From an uncultured Chthonomonas sp. (GTDB taxonomy: Bacteria; Armatimonadota; Chthonomonadetes; Chthonomonadales; Chthonomonadaceae), in NCBI GenBank assembly GCA_903859705.1, contig CAIONQ010000097.1:1-36701 (forward strand): DNA of 36,701 nt. Reading direction: 5' to 3'. Shown here in pieces: positions 1 through 8,628 of this stretch. The notes under the pieces were generated by a model. The model had not been told where the DNA came from. It did no database searches and saw only the letters and a list, made by a program, of their open reading frames with translations. The translations under genes and the position numbers were made by a program. Numbering within the stretch: position 1 is the first letter of the stretch; every line of letters begins with the position of its first letter.

Positions 1-592
1 GCTACGCTCGCTTGCGCGACACATGCATTTCAAAATGTAGCTCTGCTTGAGCCACAGGCAGCTTGACCGATACCACCTCCTTCTCCACTGCATCTCCTTC
101 GCGTGCTTTGCATATCCTTAGCGCGACACATGCATTTCAAAATGTAGCTCTGCTTGAGCCACAGGCAGCTTGAGCCGAACCACCGTCCTCGTCACTGCAT
201 CTCTTCGCGTGCTTTGCATTTCCTTAGCGCGACACATGCATCTCTGCACACGGGCTCTTGCTGGATGGATGCGTGTGCTAACCGGGAGCTTTTCATTTAG
301 CGCGCAAAGACCGCGAAGCTCTCATCTGGTTCTGTCGAACGAAAGGCTGTGCCAATTAGCCGGCCGATATTTGCACATCCAGAACAGTGCTCACGCAGCA
401 GTCCAAAAACCTGCGTCCGAGTCCATATGCTTCGTCCGGATTTGCTGACCGGTAGCTTCATGGCAACGATTTTGATACTTGAATATCATTGAGGTTCTGA
501 ACTCCCAGAGTTGAGGAGAGGAGTTTGGGTTATTTCGTGCAGCGATCCGGCAAGAAAGTAATACGGAGCGAACGCGTAAAAGTCGATGTGGC
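1..592. other. Non-coding stretch with a tandem repeat; no gene seen
   Basis: I see no convincing gene here. The open frames lack a Shine-Dalgarno sequence and have no recognisable protein character. The first 240 bases are a tandem repeat, listed separately. The remainder (about 241-592) is unique sequence lying downstream of the minus-strand gene that ends at 593. The window edge cuts the repeat, so its left limit is unknown. Confidence 0.6.
14..240. repeat. Tandem repeat, ~107-bp unit, about 2.1 copies
   Basis: Bases 14-66 and 121-173 are identical over 53 bp, and the start of the unit (GCGCGACACATGCA) returns a third time at 227-240. The spacing is 107 and then 106 bp. The spacer between copies is also repeated with small changes (GCGTGCTTTGCAT then TCCTTAGCGCGACAC at about 100-127 and 206-233). 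Each full unit contains a small dyad, CATTT-CA-AAATG. The array probably extends to the left of the window. Confidence 0.85.
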
Positions 593-1933
593 TTACTTCT
601 TGATTGGGAACCACACTGTTGTATCGTTCGGTCGCACGGCAATGTACGGACCCAGAGGTAAATCGCAGGGTTTTTTATCATTTGGCCCAAACCTCCCCAA
701 CGTTACCTTTAGCTTATTTAAGATCCACGTACCATCCATCTTTTTCATATCGAAGCAGATTTCGCTCTGGGCAAGTGCACGAGTTGACGGATTGTGAACC
801 ACTACATAGAACCGTCGATTTGGAGCTTCACCGCTGTACTCAGGCTCACCTTCCGGGTGGATTGTCAACTTATCATATGCTTTGGCGTCGTAGGCTTCAG
901 CACTGCTATAGAGTGTCACATTGTCAGAGTATGATTTGACTTGTGCCTCAGGATCCGATGGATCCAACTCGTTCCTTTTACTTAGTTGTTTCTCAGTGTT
1001 TGTTTGAGTAGGAGATTTTCGCTTATCTACAGGTGTATCGTGTAGTCGCTGCCCCCAGTGAAGGGAGCTCTTAACCTTGAGCCCTGCGGTCACACAAATT
1101 GCGGCCACAATCAGCACACCGACCACATTGAGCCGGACGCGAGATGTCGTCGATGTCTCCGTGTTGTTTACTGCAGACACCATTCTTTCAATTGGTACTG
1201 TTTCGTACTTTCCAGCAGAAGTAACTTGCACCGCTCCGCGTTGCTCGTCAGATTTCAAGTTCAAAACCACACTTGATTGGTTCCCAGGTACTGGTTCGTC
1301 AACGTTCGCTACGTTCGTTTCTGGCCTATGCGCACTATGGCTGAGCATCGACTTGCGGCGAAGTATGTAGGCATGCAGACCAGTAAGACCTGGTCCATCA
1401 CTCGATTCTGCAAATTCTATGAGTTCACGTACACGCCTTGCCTTGGGTGCTGATGGGTCAGAAACATAGTGCTGAGCCCCTGGTACATCACCAACTACAT
1501 AGTTCACTCTTTCGGAAACAAGTTCCAAAAGCTCAGCCTCAACTTCCAATCGAGACACTGGTTCCGTTTGCACAAAGTGACCTACGGTATTTTCAGTACC
1601 TGGAATCAGTCCTGGAACTCTGCATGCAGCGGCCTCAACATTAACAATTGCAGCGGCAGTCGGGCTGCCGCCAAGGTACGCTGCTAAGTAATGAACAGCT
1701 CGCCGAGTTTCGTCGGTGACTTCTTGCAGCCCCTGTAGCTTCACAAGGATATCGCCAAGATCCGTAGAGTGCCCTTCCAGCGCCTTGTGCACCTTTGCCT
1801 TATCTGCGGCTCTGGATACATCGTCAAGAGCTCCAAATGTCATCCCTTCAATCATCTTCCCAACAAGCGGTATCTCTTTTACCAACTCGCGCGATAATCG
1901 ATCGATAATAATGTCAGTCGGTTTATCAGCCAA
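593..1933 (-). CDS. Membrane-anchored orphan with a possible effector-associated (death-fold-like) domain
   Basis: Predicted 446-residue protein that I do not recognise as a whole. The start is TTG at 1931-1933, chosen because GGAGGT lies at 1943-1948 with a 9-nt spacer. Residues 1-90 are helical and charged. Residues ~130-192 resemble the pattern of bacterial effector-associated domains: a helix ELLELVS, a loop, then RRVRELIEFAE and GLTGLHAYI. Residues 268-286 form one clear membrane helix (VVGVLIVAAICVTAGL). A linker follows, then a ~110-residue C-terminal domain with alternating beta-type sequence (FYVVVHNPS, ICFDMKK, WILNKLKV) that would lie across the membrane. The layout (cytoplasmic adaptor, helix, outer beta domain) suggests signalling or defence, but no effector partner is visible beside it. 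By eye the gene is less GC-rich than its neighbours, which may indicate transfer. The coding sequence is reliable; the function is inference. Confidence 0.75.
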   Translation of the reverse strand: MADKPTDIIIDRLSRELVKEIPLVGKMIEGMTFGALDDVSRAADKAKVHKALEGHSTDLGDILVKLQGLQEVTDETRRAVHYLAAYLGGSPTAAAIVNVEAAACRVPGLIPGTENTVGHFVQTEPVSRLEVEAELLELVSERVNYVVGDVPGAQHYVSDPSAPKARRVRELIEFAESSDGPGLTGLHAYILRRKSMLSHSAHRPETNVANVDEPVPGNQSSVVLNLKSDEQRGAVQVTSAGKYETVPIERMVSAVNNTETSTTSRVRLNVVGVLIVAAICVTAGLKVKSSLHWGQRLHDTPVDKRKSPTQTNTEKQLSKRNELDPSDPEAQVKSYSDNVTLYSSAEAYDAKAYDKLTIHPEGEPEYSGEAPNRRFYVVVHNPSTRALAQSEICFDMKKMDGTWILNKLKVTLGRFGPNDKKPCDLPLGPYIAVRPNDTTVWFPIKK

Positions 1934-2587
1934 AATTGGGCGACCTCCGTTAAAAATGATGATGTCAGCACGAGCCTGTCCATTTCAAGGAAACGTGTAT
2001 TTCTATGATTGAAGTATCTAAACCTCTTTCAACCGAAATTTGATCGGGTATGCCGTTCGCACTTTCCTCGCCCGAAGGGTGTCTCCAGCTCCGAACCTGG
2101 CTTTGCACCGATTCAATCACCCGGACTCCGGTGAGTTCTTTAACAGTTGCTATTTCAAGATCTTCCGTCTCGTCTAACTCCTCCGCCAGAGAGCACGTGG
2201 CTCGGCTCTTACTTGTCTTGCTTTCGCAGGGGGAGTTAATTACGAAGAAGTGTTAACGTCGTATTGCTACCAACCGATCGATTACTCACTCCCTTATCAG
2301 CGGCTATGTCACCGGGCTTAATCGCTGGGATTTCGCCCGGCCTTCGGCTTGATCCTTACTCCGGCCGAACTTGCACCGGTCAGCCAGGTCCAGACGTGCT
2401 GGACATACGTCCGTTGTTCCCTTATTGCCAGCGCTGCCATACACGGTTCGTGCCCCACAGTTACATCGCAGGCTGCCCTCTGCATGCTTCGCCAGCATTT
2501 TAGCGGCAGGTTGCCGCTTCCCATGTGTAACGGATCGAAGAATTGCCGTTACCCAACAGTTGTGATGACACGAGAAAGGGGAAGACG
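1934..2587. other. 654-base gap without a gene
   Basis: No frame here has both a ribosome binding site and protein-like composition. The left edge holds the Shine-Dalgarno sequence of the minus-strand gene at 593-1933 (GGAGGT at 1943-1948). A dyad CCGGGC / GCCCGG sits at 2312-2317 and 2335-2340. Two perfect hairpins at 2502-2552, listed separately, lie just before the small gene at 2588. The sequence between is unremarkable. Confidence 0.5.
2502..2552 (+). promoter_or_regulatory. Two consecutive perfect stem-loops upstream of the small gene at 2588
   Basis: Stem 1 is AGCGGCA (2502-2508) with TGCCGCT (2512-2518) and a 3-nt loop. Stem 2 is GTAACGG (2527-2533) with CCGTTAC (2546-2552) and a 12-nt loop. 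Both are perfect 7-bp stems. They end 35 bases before the ATG at 2588, so they could form in the 5' leader of that mRNA or act as an operator. There is no U-tract, which argues against a terminator. Confidence 0.45.
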
Positions 2588-2833
2588 ATGAAATTCCTGA
2601 TAGTTCCTACAAAGGCAAGCCCACAAAAGAAAGCCGCCGCCAATCCGGCCCATATCATGCTTCTGGCAGTACTGTTGGCCGCGGCGCTATCTGGCGCGCA
2701 GGGTTGTGCTGGTAGTGGCGGCGGTGGCGGAAGTTACTACGACAGTGCCCAGTATCACAACGATCGCAACAACCAGAAGATAGATCAGAAGAATTGGGAC
2801 CGCTACCAGCAGCAGGTTCATCCAAATCAGTAA
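2588..2833 (+). CDS. Small lipoprotein-like or secreted protein, 81 residues
   Basis: ATG at 2588 follows an AAAGGGGAAG Shine-Dalgarno region. The in-frame codon at 2543 was not used because it has no ribosome binding site. The protein has a basic N-terminus, a hydrophobic stretch at residues ~24-38 (IMLLAVLLAAALSG), then AQGC followed by a glycine-rich linker. That is the arrangement of a lipoprotein signal, but AQG before the cysteine is a poor lipobox. The mature part (about 40 residues) is polar and rich in Y, Q, N and D, with no membrane segment or catalytic motif. It is probably an envelope protein attached by the cysteine, or a secreted peptide. It stands alone, with its own hairpin-bearing leader, 160 bases before the next gene. 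Function unknown. Confidence 0.65.
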   Translation: MKFLIVPTKASPQKKAAANPAHIMLLAVLLAAALSGAQGCAGSGGGGGSYYDSAQYHNDRNNQKIDQKNWDRYQQQVHPNQ

Positions 2834-2996
2834 CAGACAGTGGGATTTAGATTATGTCCCCCGCTATCACTATCGAGCTTTGGAGCCTATCCATATTTCG
2901 GTTCTTGATAGAGTTGCACACCCAGCATTTTAAAACGCTCCAGCAGGGCACTCAGCTCTAAGAGCGCCAGTTTATCCCATATATTGGAGATCACAA

Positions 2997-4175
2997 ATGA
3001 ATAATCAACGAGCCGCAAACATTGCTTCTGTAGGTCGAAAGATGTGCGTTGCAATCGCTTCTCTGTTCCTGATCGCATTGCCTCAGCGAAATGCAAAGGC
3101 ACAGATGACGCTTACCCCCGGCGCGCAAGCGGCCGGTTGGACGATAAGCGATTTCGCAACAAACTTCCCGGCGGATAACTATAACGTCGGCCCCCTCGGA
3201 GTCGCCTTTAATGATGCGGGCCAGGCGCTTGTAACAGATTCGTTTGGAGATGTACGTGTTTTTCAGGCCAACGCAGACAATCAGATCGCACATGGGGCAA
3301 TGGCCTCCTTCGGTTGGATACAGGCGATCAACATCACTCGGGTCGGCTCCCACATCTACATGCTGCAGCGCGGCAATAGCCGCCTGGTGGAGCTAAATGC
3401 GGATGGTTCTATTAACCACGTTGTTGTCACTGGAATCCCCAATGCAGCCGGTATGGCAGTAAATCCAAACACGGGCCATATATACATTGGCTCCTGGACG
3501 GGTGCCCGCATTACGGAGGTGGATCCGCTGAAAGGCACCAGGGCAGTGATCCTGGTTCAGCTTGCAGACGGGCTGGCAACGGATGGCATTACGCTATGGG
3601 CTGCTTCCGATGAGCATATAAAAGCCTTCCGATTGAGCGATATGACTCAGGTTTACGATAGCGGCTATATCCTGGGTGCAGATGGAATAAGCCTTGGTGC
3701 CGCTGGCCTCTCGGGGTCCCTCATCATCAACACCAACTGTGGTCAGGTGTTTCAGATGGACACTCAAACCAAAGCCCTCACACTTATCGGCACGGGCGGG
3801 AGCCGGGGCGACTTTACTGCGGTGGCGCCCAACGGAACGGTACTCCTAACTCAAAGCCATAAGATCGTTCGGCTATCTCCGCCCACAGGTTCCAGCTTCA
3901 TCGGTCTTGGCATTTCGCTGTCGCCATCTTCCGTTAAAGGAGGCGCTAACGCAATCGGTACAGTAACCGTAAGCACAGCGGCCCCGCGTAACCTTGTAAT
4001 TCAACTGACTACCAACAACCCGGCCGTAACCGTGCCGACAAGCGTAACAATTGTTGCGGGGTCCAATACCGCCAGCTTCACTATCAAAACGAAGTCTGTC
4101 AGTCAGAACACCGCTGGCTTCATCAATGCAACGCTGAATGGCATGAGTTCAGCGCAGATCACTGTGCTGAAGTAG
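2997..4175 (+). CDS. Secreted beta-propeller (NHL/SMP-30-like) protein with a C-terminal Ig-like domain
   Basis: 392 residues; ATG at 2997 with GGAGA six bases upstream. The N-terminus is a signal peptide (CVAIASLFLIALP, cleavage after NAKA). Residues ~60-300 carry repeated blades of the type GVAFNDAGQALVTDS, GMAVNPNTGHIYIGSW and DGISLGAAGLSGSLIIN, as in NHL or SMP-30-like propellers. Residues ~308-392 form a beta-sandwich domain (LSPSSVKGGANAIGTVTVS, then VTVPTSVTIVAGSNTASFTI). That domain style is frequent as a tail on extracellular proteins of armatimonads and Acidobacteria. No catalytic residues are evident, so a binding or surface role is more likely than an enzyme. It is followed by a hairpin at 4185-4227 and belongs to a run of three secreted proteins on this strand. 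Confidence 0.85.
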   Translation: MNNQRAANIASVGRKMCVAIASLFLIALPQRNAKAQMTLTPGAQAAGWTISDFATNFPADNYNVGPLGVAFNDAGQALVTDSFGDVRVFQANADNQIAHGAMASFGWIQAINITRVGSHIYMLQRGNSRLVELNADGSINHVVVTGIPNAAGMAVNPNTGHIYIGSWTGARITEVDPLKGTRAVILVQLADGLATDGITLWAASDEHIKAFRLSDMTQVYDSGYILGADGISLGAAGLSGSLIINTNCGQVFQMDTQTKALTLIGTGGSRGDFTAVAPNGTVLLTQSHKIVRLSPPTGSSFIGLGISLSPSSVKGGANAIGTVTVSTAAPRNLVIQLTTNNPAVTVPTSVTIVAGSNTASFTIKTKSVSQNTAGFINATLNGMSSAQITVLK

Positions 4176-4184
4176 GACGCAGAT

Positions 4185-4227
4185 AGCTCTATTCGGGAAG
4201 CCCGCCGAAGTTATCCAGAATAGAGCT
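4185..4227 (+). terminator. Candidate terminator hairpin after the propeller gene
   Basis: AGCTCTATTC (4185-4194) and GAATAGAGCT (4218-4227) form a perfect 10-bp stem with a 23-nt loop, beginning 10 bases after the stop codon at 4175. Only a short T-rich stretch (TTCCTGATT) follows, so it is a weak intrinsic terminator or an mRNA-end structure. Confidence 0.5.
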
Positions 4228-4690
4228 TTCCTGATTCTAATCTCGTGCGCCAGACAACGAGAATACACCCTTGATTACTTGTAACAAAAACCTGCCTCTG
4301 GCAGACCCTTGTGGGTCACAAATCGGTCACATTTTCCGCTTGAGCATCGGTGGCCCGCACACCACGGTCACAAGGTCGTCCGGGTGCCTGTGTTATCGTA
4401 AAACCGTCCGACCGCCAATTGTTGCTCCACCATCTGGGCAATTAACTACAATCTCTCCCTTGAAAGTCATCCTGTGGAGGTAGATTGCCTGGTTTCATAT
4501 GGCGTTTGGTCTTCAGTACTGCCAGTTAAATTCTGGCCGGTATTTTCACGATGAGTTGCCAGGACGCATCCCCGGAGGTACATCCGGCCAGCATGCACAT
4601 GGGGCGTGTGTGGAGATTGAACATTCGGCATTCTCGTTTACTGGCGCCATCTAACACCACATTTGTGATGATAAGTGCAAGGAGTAATCT
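4228..4690. other. Intergenic region with repeated GGTCACA motifs; no gene seen
   Basis: No convincing gene in these 460 bases. Three direct copies of GGTCACA occur at 4314-4320, 4325-4331 and 4366-4372. The first two are 11 bp apart, one helical turn. They could be a regulator site for the downstream PEP-CTERM genes. The region ends with the AAGGAG (4679-4684) that defines the GTG start at 4691. Confidence 0.4.
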
Positions 4691-5575
4691 GTGATACAAG
4701 CTACATTTCGTTTAGTATCGTTTGCCCTATTAACGCTGATTGCGCTGCCCGAGGTCGCAACCGCTCAAGATCTCTATGTTTCAAGTGTTCTTTCCGGAAC
4801 CATCACAAAAATCTCTCCCGCGGGTTCACAGGTTGTCTTTGCTTCGGGGCTCGATCATCCCAGGGGCATTGTTGTGGATGCGTCCGGCAATGTTTATGTT
4901 GCCGAACAGGGAGCATCTCGCATAGACAAATTCACATCGGCAGGAGCAATGAGCGTATTCGCAACAACCGGTGCCAGCTATGAATACGGGCTGGCTCTGG
5001 ACAAGAGTGGAAACCTGTATGTAGCCGATAATTTTAGCAGAGTCGAGAAGATAACACCGAGCGGAGTTGCAAGTGTGTTTGCCTCAGGATTTGTTGGGCC
5101 AGTTGGGCTCACTTTCGACTCCGTTGGAAATCTGTATGTCGCAAACGATAGCGGCACCACCATTTCTAAAGTAACTCCGGCAGGATCTGTGAGTACCTAT
5201 GCATCCGGGTTAAATCAGCCAGGCGATCTTGCCTTTGATGCTGCAGGGAACCTGTACACAACCAACCAGGGCTCTTTGCAGATCATCAAGATAGCTCCCA
5301 ACGGCAGCCAAACGGTGTTTGGAAGCGGCGCAACTTACCCGCTTGGGCTTGCCTTTGACGGCAGCGGCAACCTGTTTGAAGCCGATTATGGCAGCAACCA
5401 GATACTCGAGATTTCACCATCCGGCACACAAACTTCTTTTGCAAGCGTCGCCGGCGGTCCTAACTTTCTGGCATTCAGCCAGCCAGCTGCCACACCCGAG
5501 CCTGGCACACGCGCACTCGCCGCCGGTGCGGGCGTAAGCGCATTTGCTGTAATGCGCCGCAGACGGCGGGCATAG
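4691..5575 (+). CDS. Secreted NHL-repeat beta-propeller with PEP-CTERM sorting signal
   Basis: 294 residues from GTG at 4691, with AAGGAG at 4679-4684 (6-nt spacer). There is a signal peptide (FALLTLIALPEVATAQ). The body is six or so NHL-like blades of ~40 residues with a recurring core: GIVVDASGNVYVAEQ, GLALDKSGNLYVADN, GLTFDSVGNLYVAND, DLAFDAAGNLYTTNQ, GLAFDGSGNLFEADY. The end is a classic PEP-CTERM: TPEPGTRALAAGAG, a hydrophobic stretch, then MRRRRRA. In known systems that tail is recognised by an exosortase, which is not in this window. The protein should be released to the surface or matrix after cleavage. The next gene, 49 bases downstream, is another PEP-CTERM protein, so the two may be co-transcribed. 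Confidence 0.92.
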   Translation: MIQATFRLVSFALLTLIALPEVATAQDLYVSSVLSGTITKISPAGSQVVFASGLDHPRGIVVDASGNVYVAEQGASRIDKFTSAGAMSVFATTGASYEYGLALDKSGNLYVADNFSRVEKITPSGVASVFASGFVGPVGLTFDSVGNLYVANDSGTTISKVTPAGSVSTYASGLNQPGDLAFDAAGNLYTTNQGSLQIIKIAPNGSQTVFGSGATYPLGLAFDGSGNLFEADYGSNQILEISPSGTQTSFASVAGGPNFLAFSQPAATPEPGTRALAAGAGVSAFAVMRRRRRA

Positions 5576-5624
5576 GCAACAGAAACAAAATTCATCAAAT
5601 TTTAGATGAAAGGGATATTACTCA

Positions 5625-6494
5625 ATGTACCGTTTTAGCAAGTGTGCAAAGAAGTGTTTTCAACTCGGCCTTGCAGCCATCACTGTCATGACAGCCGGTT
5701 CTGTTGCCAGAGCCCAGACGATTTATGCGATCAAATATGGCTACTACACCCATACCTACAGTTTCGGCACATTTGACGTCGCTTCTGGTGTGTTTAACCA
5801 GATGTCTGTGATGCCAGAAACAATTAATGCACTTGCATTTGGGGGGAATGGAACCCTGTACGCGGCAGGGGCTCATGATTTATATACAATCAACGGTACG
5901 GACGGTTCGTTTCACCAGTTGCCGGCGTACCTCACGACAACAACAGTTGGACTTGCTGCAGGGAGCAGCGCAAACCAGCTTTTAGGAGTTGACGTGTATG
6001 GCCAGTTGATGACGATTGATGTTACAACGGGCGGGCAGTCTCTTTATGGCGACCGAAATTCACAATTTCCATACGGTGCACGCCCAGGTTCGTTGGCATA
6101 TGGCCCAGGAGGTACTTTGTACTACATTGACCAGTACGGACTCTATTCCCGAGACCCATTTACAGGCTCATCAACAGCCATAACCGGTGAAATTGGCAGC
6201 CCATATGCTGAGTTAGATAGCCTTGTCTATGCGGGCGGACACCTCGATATCTTTCAGAACCGAGGCGGTGGACAGACAGTGAATGACTATGCCAACGGAG
6301 GAGTTATTGATGGGTATTACAGCAATGGTGCGGCAGAGATTTGGGCTGCTGCATCCTATGGCGGTTACGGGTCTGGACCGTCGCCAGTTACCCCCGAACC
6401 CGGCTCCATAGCCTTGCTTACAGCCATCGGGTTAAGTGGGGTTGGCATTGCGCGCCGCAGGCGTCATATCTCCCGCGCAACCCGAAGCAATTGA
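5625..6494 (+). CDS. Secreted PEP-CTERM protein, Gly/Tyr-rich, propeller-like
   Basis: 289 residues; ATG at 5625 with AAAGGG about 11 bases upstream. A small hairpin (TTCATC 5591-5596 with GATGAA 5605-5610) lies just before the ribosome binding site. The signal peptide ends at ARAQ, near residue 31. The body has short repeats of the kind NALAFGGNGTLYAAG and GSLAYGPGGTLYYID, suggesting beta-propeller blades, and it is unusually rich in Y and G (YGGYGSGP). The C-terminus is PEP-CTERM: TPEPGSIALLTAIGL followed by ARRRRH, with an extra ~9 residues after the arginines. It lies 49 bases after another PEP-CTERM gene. No enzymatic motif is visible. Confidence 0.88.
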   Translation: MYRFSKCAKKCFQLGLAAITVMTAGSVARAQTIYAIKYGYYTHTYSFGTFDVASGVFNQMSVMPETINALAFGGNGTLYAAGAHDLYTINGTDGSFHQLPAYLTTTTVGLAAGSSANQLLGVDVYGQLMTIDVTTGGQSLYGDRNSQFPYGARPGSLAYGPGGTLYYIDQYGLYSRDPFTGSSTAITGEIGSPYAELDSLVYAGGHLDIFQNRGGGQTVNDYANGGVIDGYYSNGAAEIWAAASYGGYGSGPSPVTPEPGSIALLTAIGLSGVGIARRRRHISRATRSN

Positions 6495-6497
6495 ACG

Positions 6498-6544
6498 GTG
6501 AAAGGCAACAGCTAACGGGCACCTTTCACGGTGCCCGTTAGCTG
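6498..6544 (+). terminator. 15-bp perfect hairpin with an overlapping alternative hairpin after the PEP-CTERM gene
   Basis: CAGCTAACGGGCACC (6509-6523) and GGTGCCCGTTAGCTG (6530-6544) are perfectly complementary with a 6-nt loop. A second stem is possible: GTGAAAGG (6498-6505) with CCTTTCAC (6522-6529). It competes with the first because it uses its loop and the top of its left arm. No T-tract follows. It may end or protect the mRNA of the gene stopping at 6494 and could also act on the convergent minus-strand gene ending at 6655. Confidence 0.55.
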
Positions 6545-6654
6545 TGATGCATCGAGAATCTGGGGTGGGTGCGGCTCTCAGGCTCAATTGGCGTAAAGCA
6601 TATTACCGGCAGGCGGCCTTGAGCCTCAACCCCCATACCCGAGTGCTGCCCTCA

Positions 6655-8628
6655 CTACCTATCCTTCGGAATCAATCCATGATGAACGCCTATCCAGTAG
6701 GCAATCAGCCAGGCGGTTCCATCCTCTTCGCGTGCGCCATCCGTGCCACCATCTGCGGCCCACGGGCTGTCGTTCCACCTGGTAAGGTTTCGTTCAGAAA
6801 CTGGCACCACGCGATCGATCTCGCCTTTGTTAGAGCCATCGTTGCCCTGGTGGGTTCGTAGGGTAACATCGTGTCGCTGGCTATTATGCACGGTCCAGGT
6901 AATGAGCTCCCACGGCCAATCCTGCAGATTGGCAACTGCACTCTCCACATCGCAAGGGTGCCCTGTAAGGGCGCCATATGCCAGGTTGTAGAAGGAGCTA
7001 TGCTCATCTTTAAGCGTTGGTTCGCCAAGAAGCGAAGGCTCCCACGTTCTTGCAATGCTCTCGGTTAAAATGCTTTTCCGGGCCGGGTCTTTCTCCAGCA
7101 TTAGCAACGGATAGTAGGCCACACACGCCATCTGGTCATCGGAGTGATTTATCGACCACCATGTGGCACCCGGCAAACGCCGCCACTCAAGGGTGTTCAG
7201 CAGGTAGTGGTGGTTGTCTATAAGATCATCATACGCAGCCTTGTACTTGGCATCGCCCGTTATGTGATAAGCAACCTTAAGGTGCGAAAGTATGAGCAGA
7301 GAGTTTTCACCGCGCTGATCGGCCGTTCTAGGATTGTTATTCAGGTTTTCCGGATCCCAGAATCCCCACTGAGTGCGTGAACCAGAGTGATCAAATAACT
7401 GGTAACCATGAGAGATAATGTGATCGGTAACCCGGCGCACTAACGCCGTTATCTCAGCCTTTTCCTTAGCATCCGCAACGTACTCGTAGTAGGTATACCA
7501 GGCCAGGTAGTGGCCATCTATCTCATCCGAGGAGGTGGTGCCTTTGCAGTAAAGGTTCGGCTCTATGGGGGATTTAAACCACAGCGGAAAGGCCGGGCTA
7601 AAGTCATCTTTTTCTTGCAGGTTAGCGCCACCAACGCCGGCATTGAGTTCGGCGGTCGTGATAGTAGATCGTGCCGGGTACCCCGAAATTCCGGTAACCC
7701 TTTCCAGATCGATCATTGCACGCATCGATTTCTGTACTTCGCTACGAACCAATGGGTCGTGCGTAGAGGCATAGTTTAAAGACATTGCCGCCACATAGTA
7801 AGCTGTCCACAGGCCATCGTTATCATCCGCGTGCAGGATAACCCCTTTTTCCGGATGGCCGGCAACCTTAAAATCGCTGGTGCTTATAAAGCCTCTGCGG
7901 TTGTGCCTCTCCTGGGTTATGGCGTCGTAGTGTGCCGCCTTCTCCTTCAGGGTCATGGCCTTCTCTTCAATACAGGCAACCCCGCCATCGGTTTGAATCC
8001 AGGCGCGGTTTTGCGCATCGGTCCATATGGCAGACACTTTGTTTCCGGGCAGCCAGCGCTTGCCCCAGAAGTATCGGTACTTTCCGTTGCGCCATCGCCA
8101 AGCGCCCTCTTTTGTGCCTGCCCAAACATCGCCGTTTTGTGCCTGATGTATGCAGTTCAGGTTATCGTAGGGCATGCCATCGCCCCTATCCACCAGGCGC
8201 CAGTACTCCGTGCCATTGCTCAACACCATGCCAAAATTGGTTGCGGCAATAATTGTATCGCCCCCATTACCGGCAACATAGGCAATCCGCAGATCGGTGT
8301 TTATCATCTGCTGAAGTGGCTTGTAATTTCTCGGCAGCTCCAGTGGAACGTATCTATCGCCCGCCGATCGAAAATTCCCCTTATCGGATACCACCCACAC
8401 TCTGCCCGCGCGTGTGCGCGCTGCCGATAGGATTTTTGCACCCTTGGGGAGCTTAGATACAGCCACAAAACTAACATCTGCAGCTGGCGCATGTACGCCC
8501 GCAGGCAGTGCATCGCCGGTTGTATAACGTGTGGATAAAAGCTGAGGATAACCCGTTGAATCGGCACAAACATGAGGCATAGCAAAGGCAACCGCAAGGC
8601 ATATTGCGATTCCGCTGAGGTATTTCAT
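6655..8628 (-). CDS. Secreted protein: two-component-regulator-type propeller fused to an alpha/alpha-toroid domain
   Basis: 657 residues from the ATG at 8626-8628, preceded by GGAGT with a 7-nt spacer. The signal peptide is YLSGIAICLAVAFAMPHVCA. An upstream in-frame start at 8685 would bury this signal. Residues ~60-230 have Reg_prop-like blades (GRVWVVSDKGNF, NGDVWAGTKEGAWRW, NRAWIQTDGGVACI). Residues ~270-657 are helical and Trp/His/Asp-rich (DNDGLWTAYYVAAMSLNYA, DEIDGHYLAWYTYYEY, YHITGDAKYKAAYDDLI), resembling six-hairpin glycosidase-like toroids. The combination suggests a periplasmic or surface protein acting on or sensing carbohydrate; I see no firm catalytic pair. Its stop lies 160 bases from the stop of the convergent PEP-CTERM gene. 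Confidence 0.82.
   Translation of the reverse strand: MKYLSGIAICLAVAFAMPHVCADSTGYPQLLSTRYTTGDALPAGVHAPAADVSFVAVSKLPKGAKILSAARTRAGRVWVVSDKGNFRSAGDRYVPLELPRNYKPLQQMINTDLRIAYVAGNGGDTIIAATNFGMVLSNGTEYWRLVDRGDGMPYDNLNCIHQAQNGDVWAGTKEGAWRWRNGKYRYFWGKRWLPGNKVSAIWTDAQNRAWIQTDGGVACIEEKAMTLKEKAAHYDAITQERHNRRGFISTSDFKVAGHPEKGVILHADDNDGLWTAYYVAAMSLNYASTHDPLVRSEVQKSMRAMIDLERVTGISGYPARSTITTAELNAGVGGANLQEKDDFSPAFPLWFKSPIEPNLYCKGTTSSDEIDGHYLAWYTYYEYVADAKEKAEITALVRRVTDHIISHGYQLFDHSGSRTQWGFWDPENLNNNPRTADQRGENSLLILSHLKVAYHITGDAKYKAAYDDLIDNHHYLLNTLEWRRLPGATWWSINHSDDQMACVAYYPLLMLEKDPARKSILTESIARTWEPSLLGEPTLKDEHSSFYNLAYGALTGHPCDVESAVANLQDWPWELITWTVHNSQRHDVTLRTHQGNDGSNKGEIDRVVPVSERNLTRWNDSPWAADGGTDGAREEDGTAWLIAYWIGVHHGLIPKDR

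Noticed and set aside
14-240. Possible CRISPR array
   Set aside because: Only two full units of ~107 bp. The repeated part is longer than the unique part, the spacers also match each other, and no cas gene is present.
2050-2524. Several overlapping open frames of 64-80 codons on both strands
   Set aside because: No Shine-Dalgarno sequences, unnatural composition, and they overlap each other in opposite frames without one standing out.
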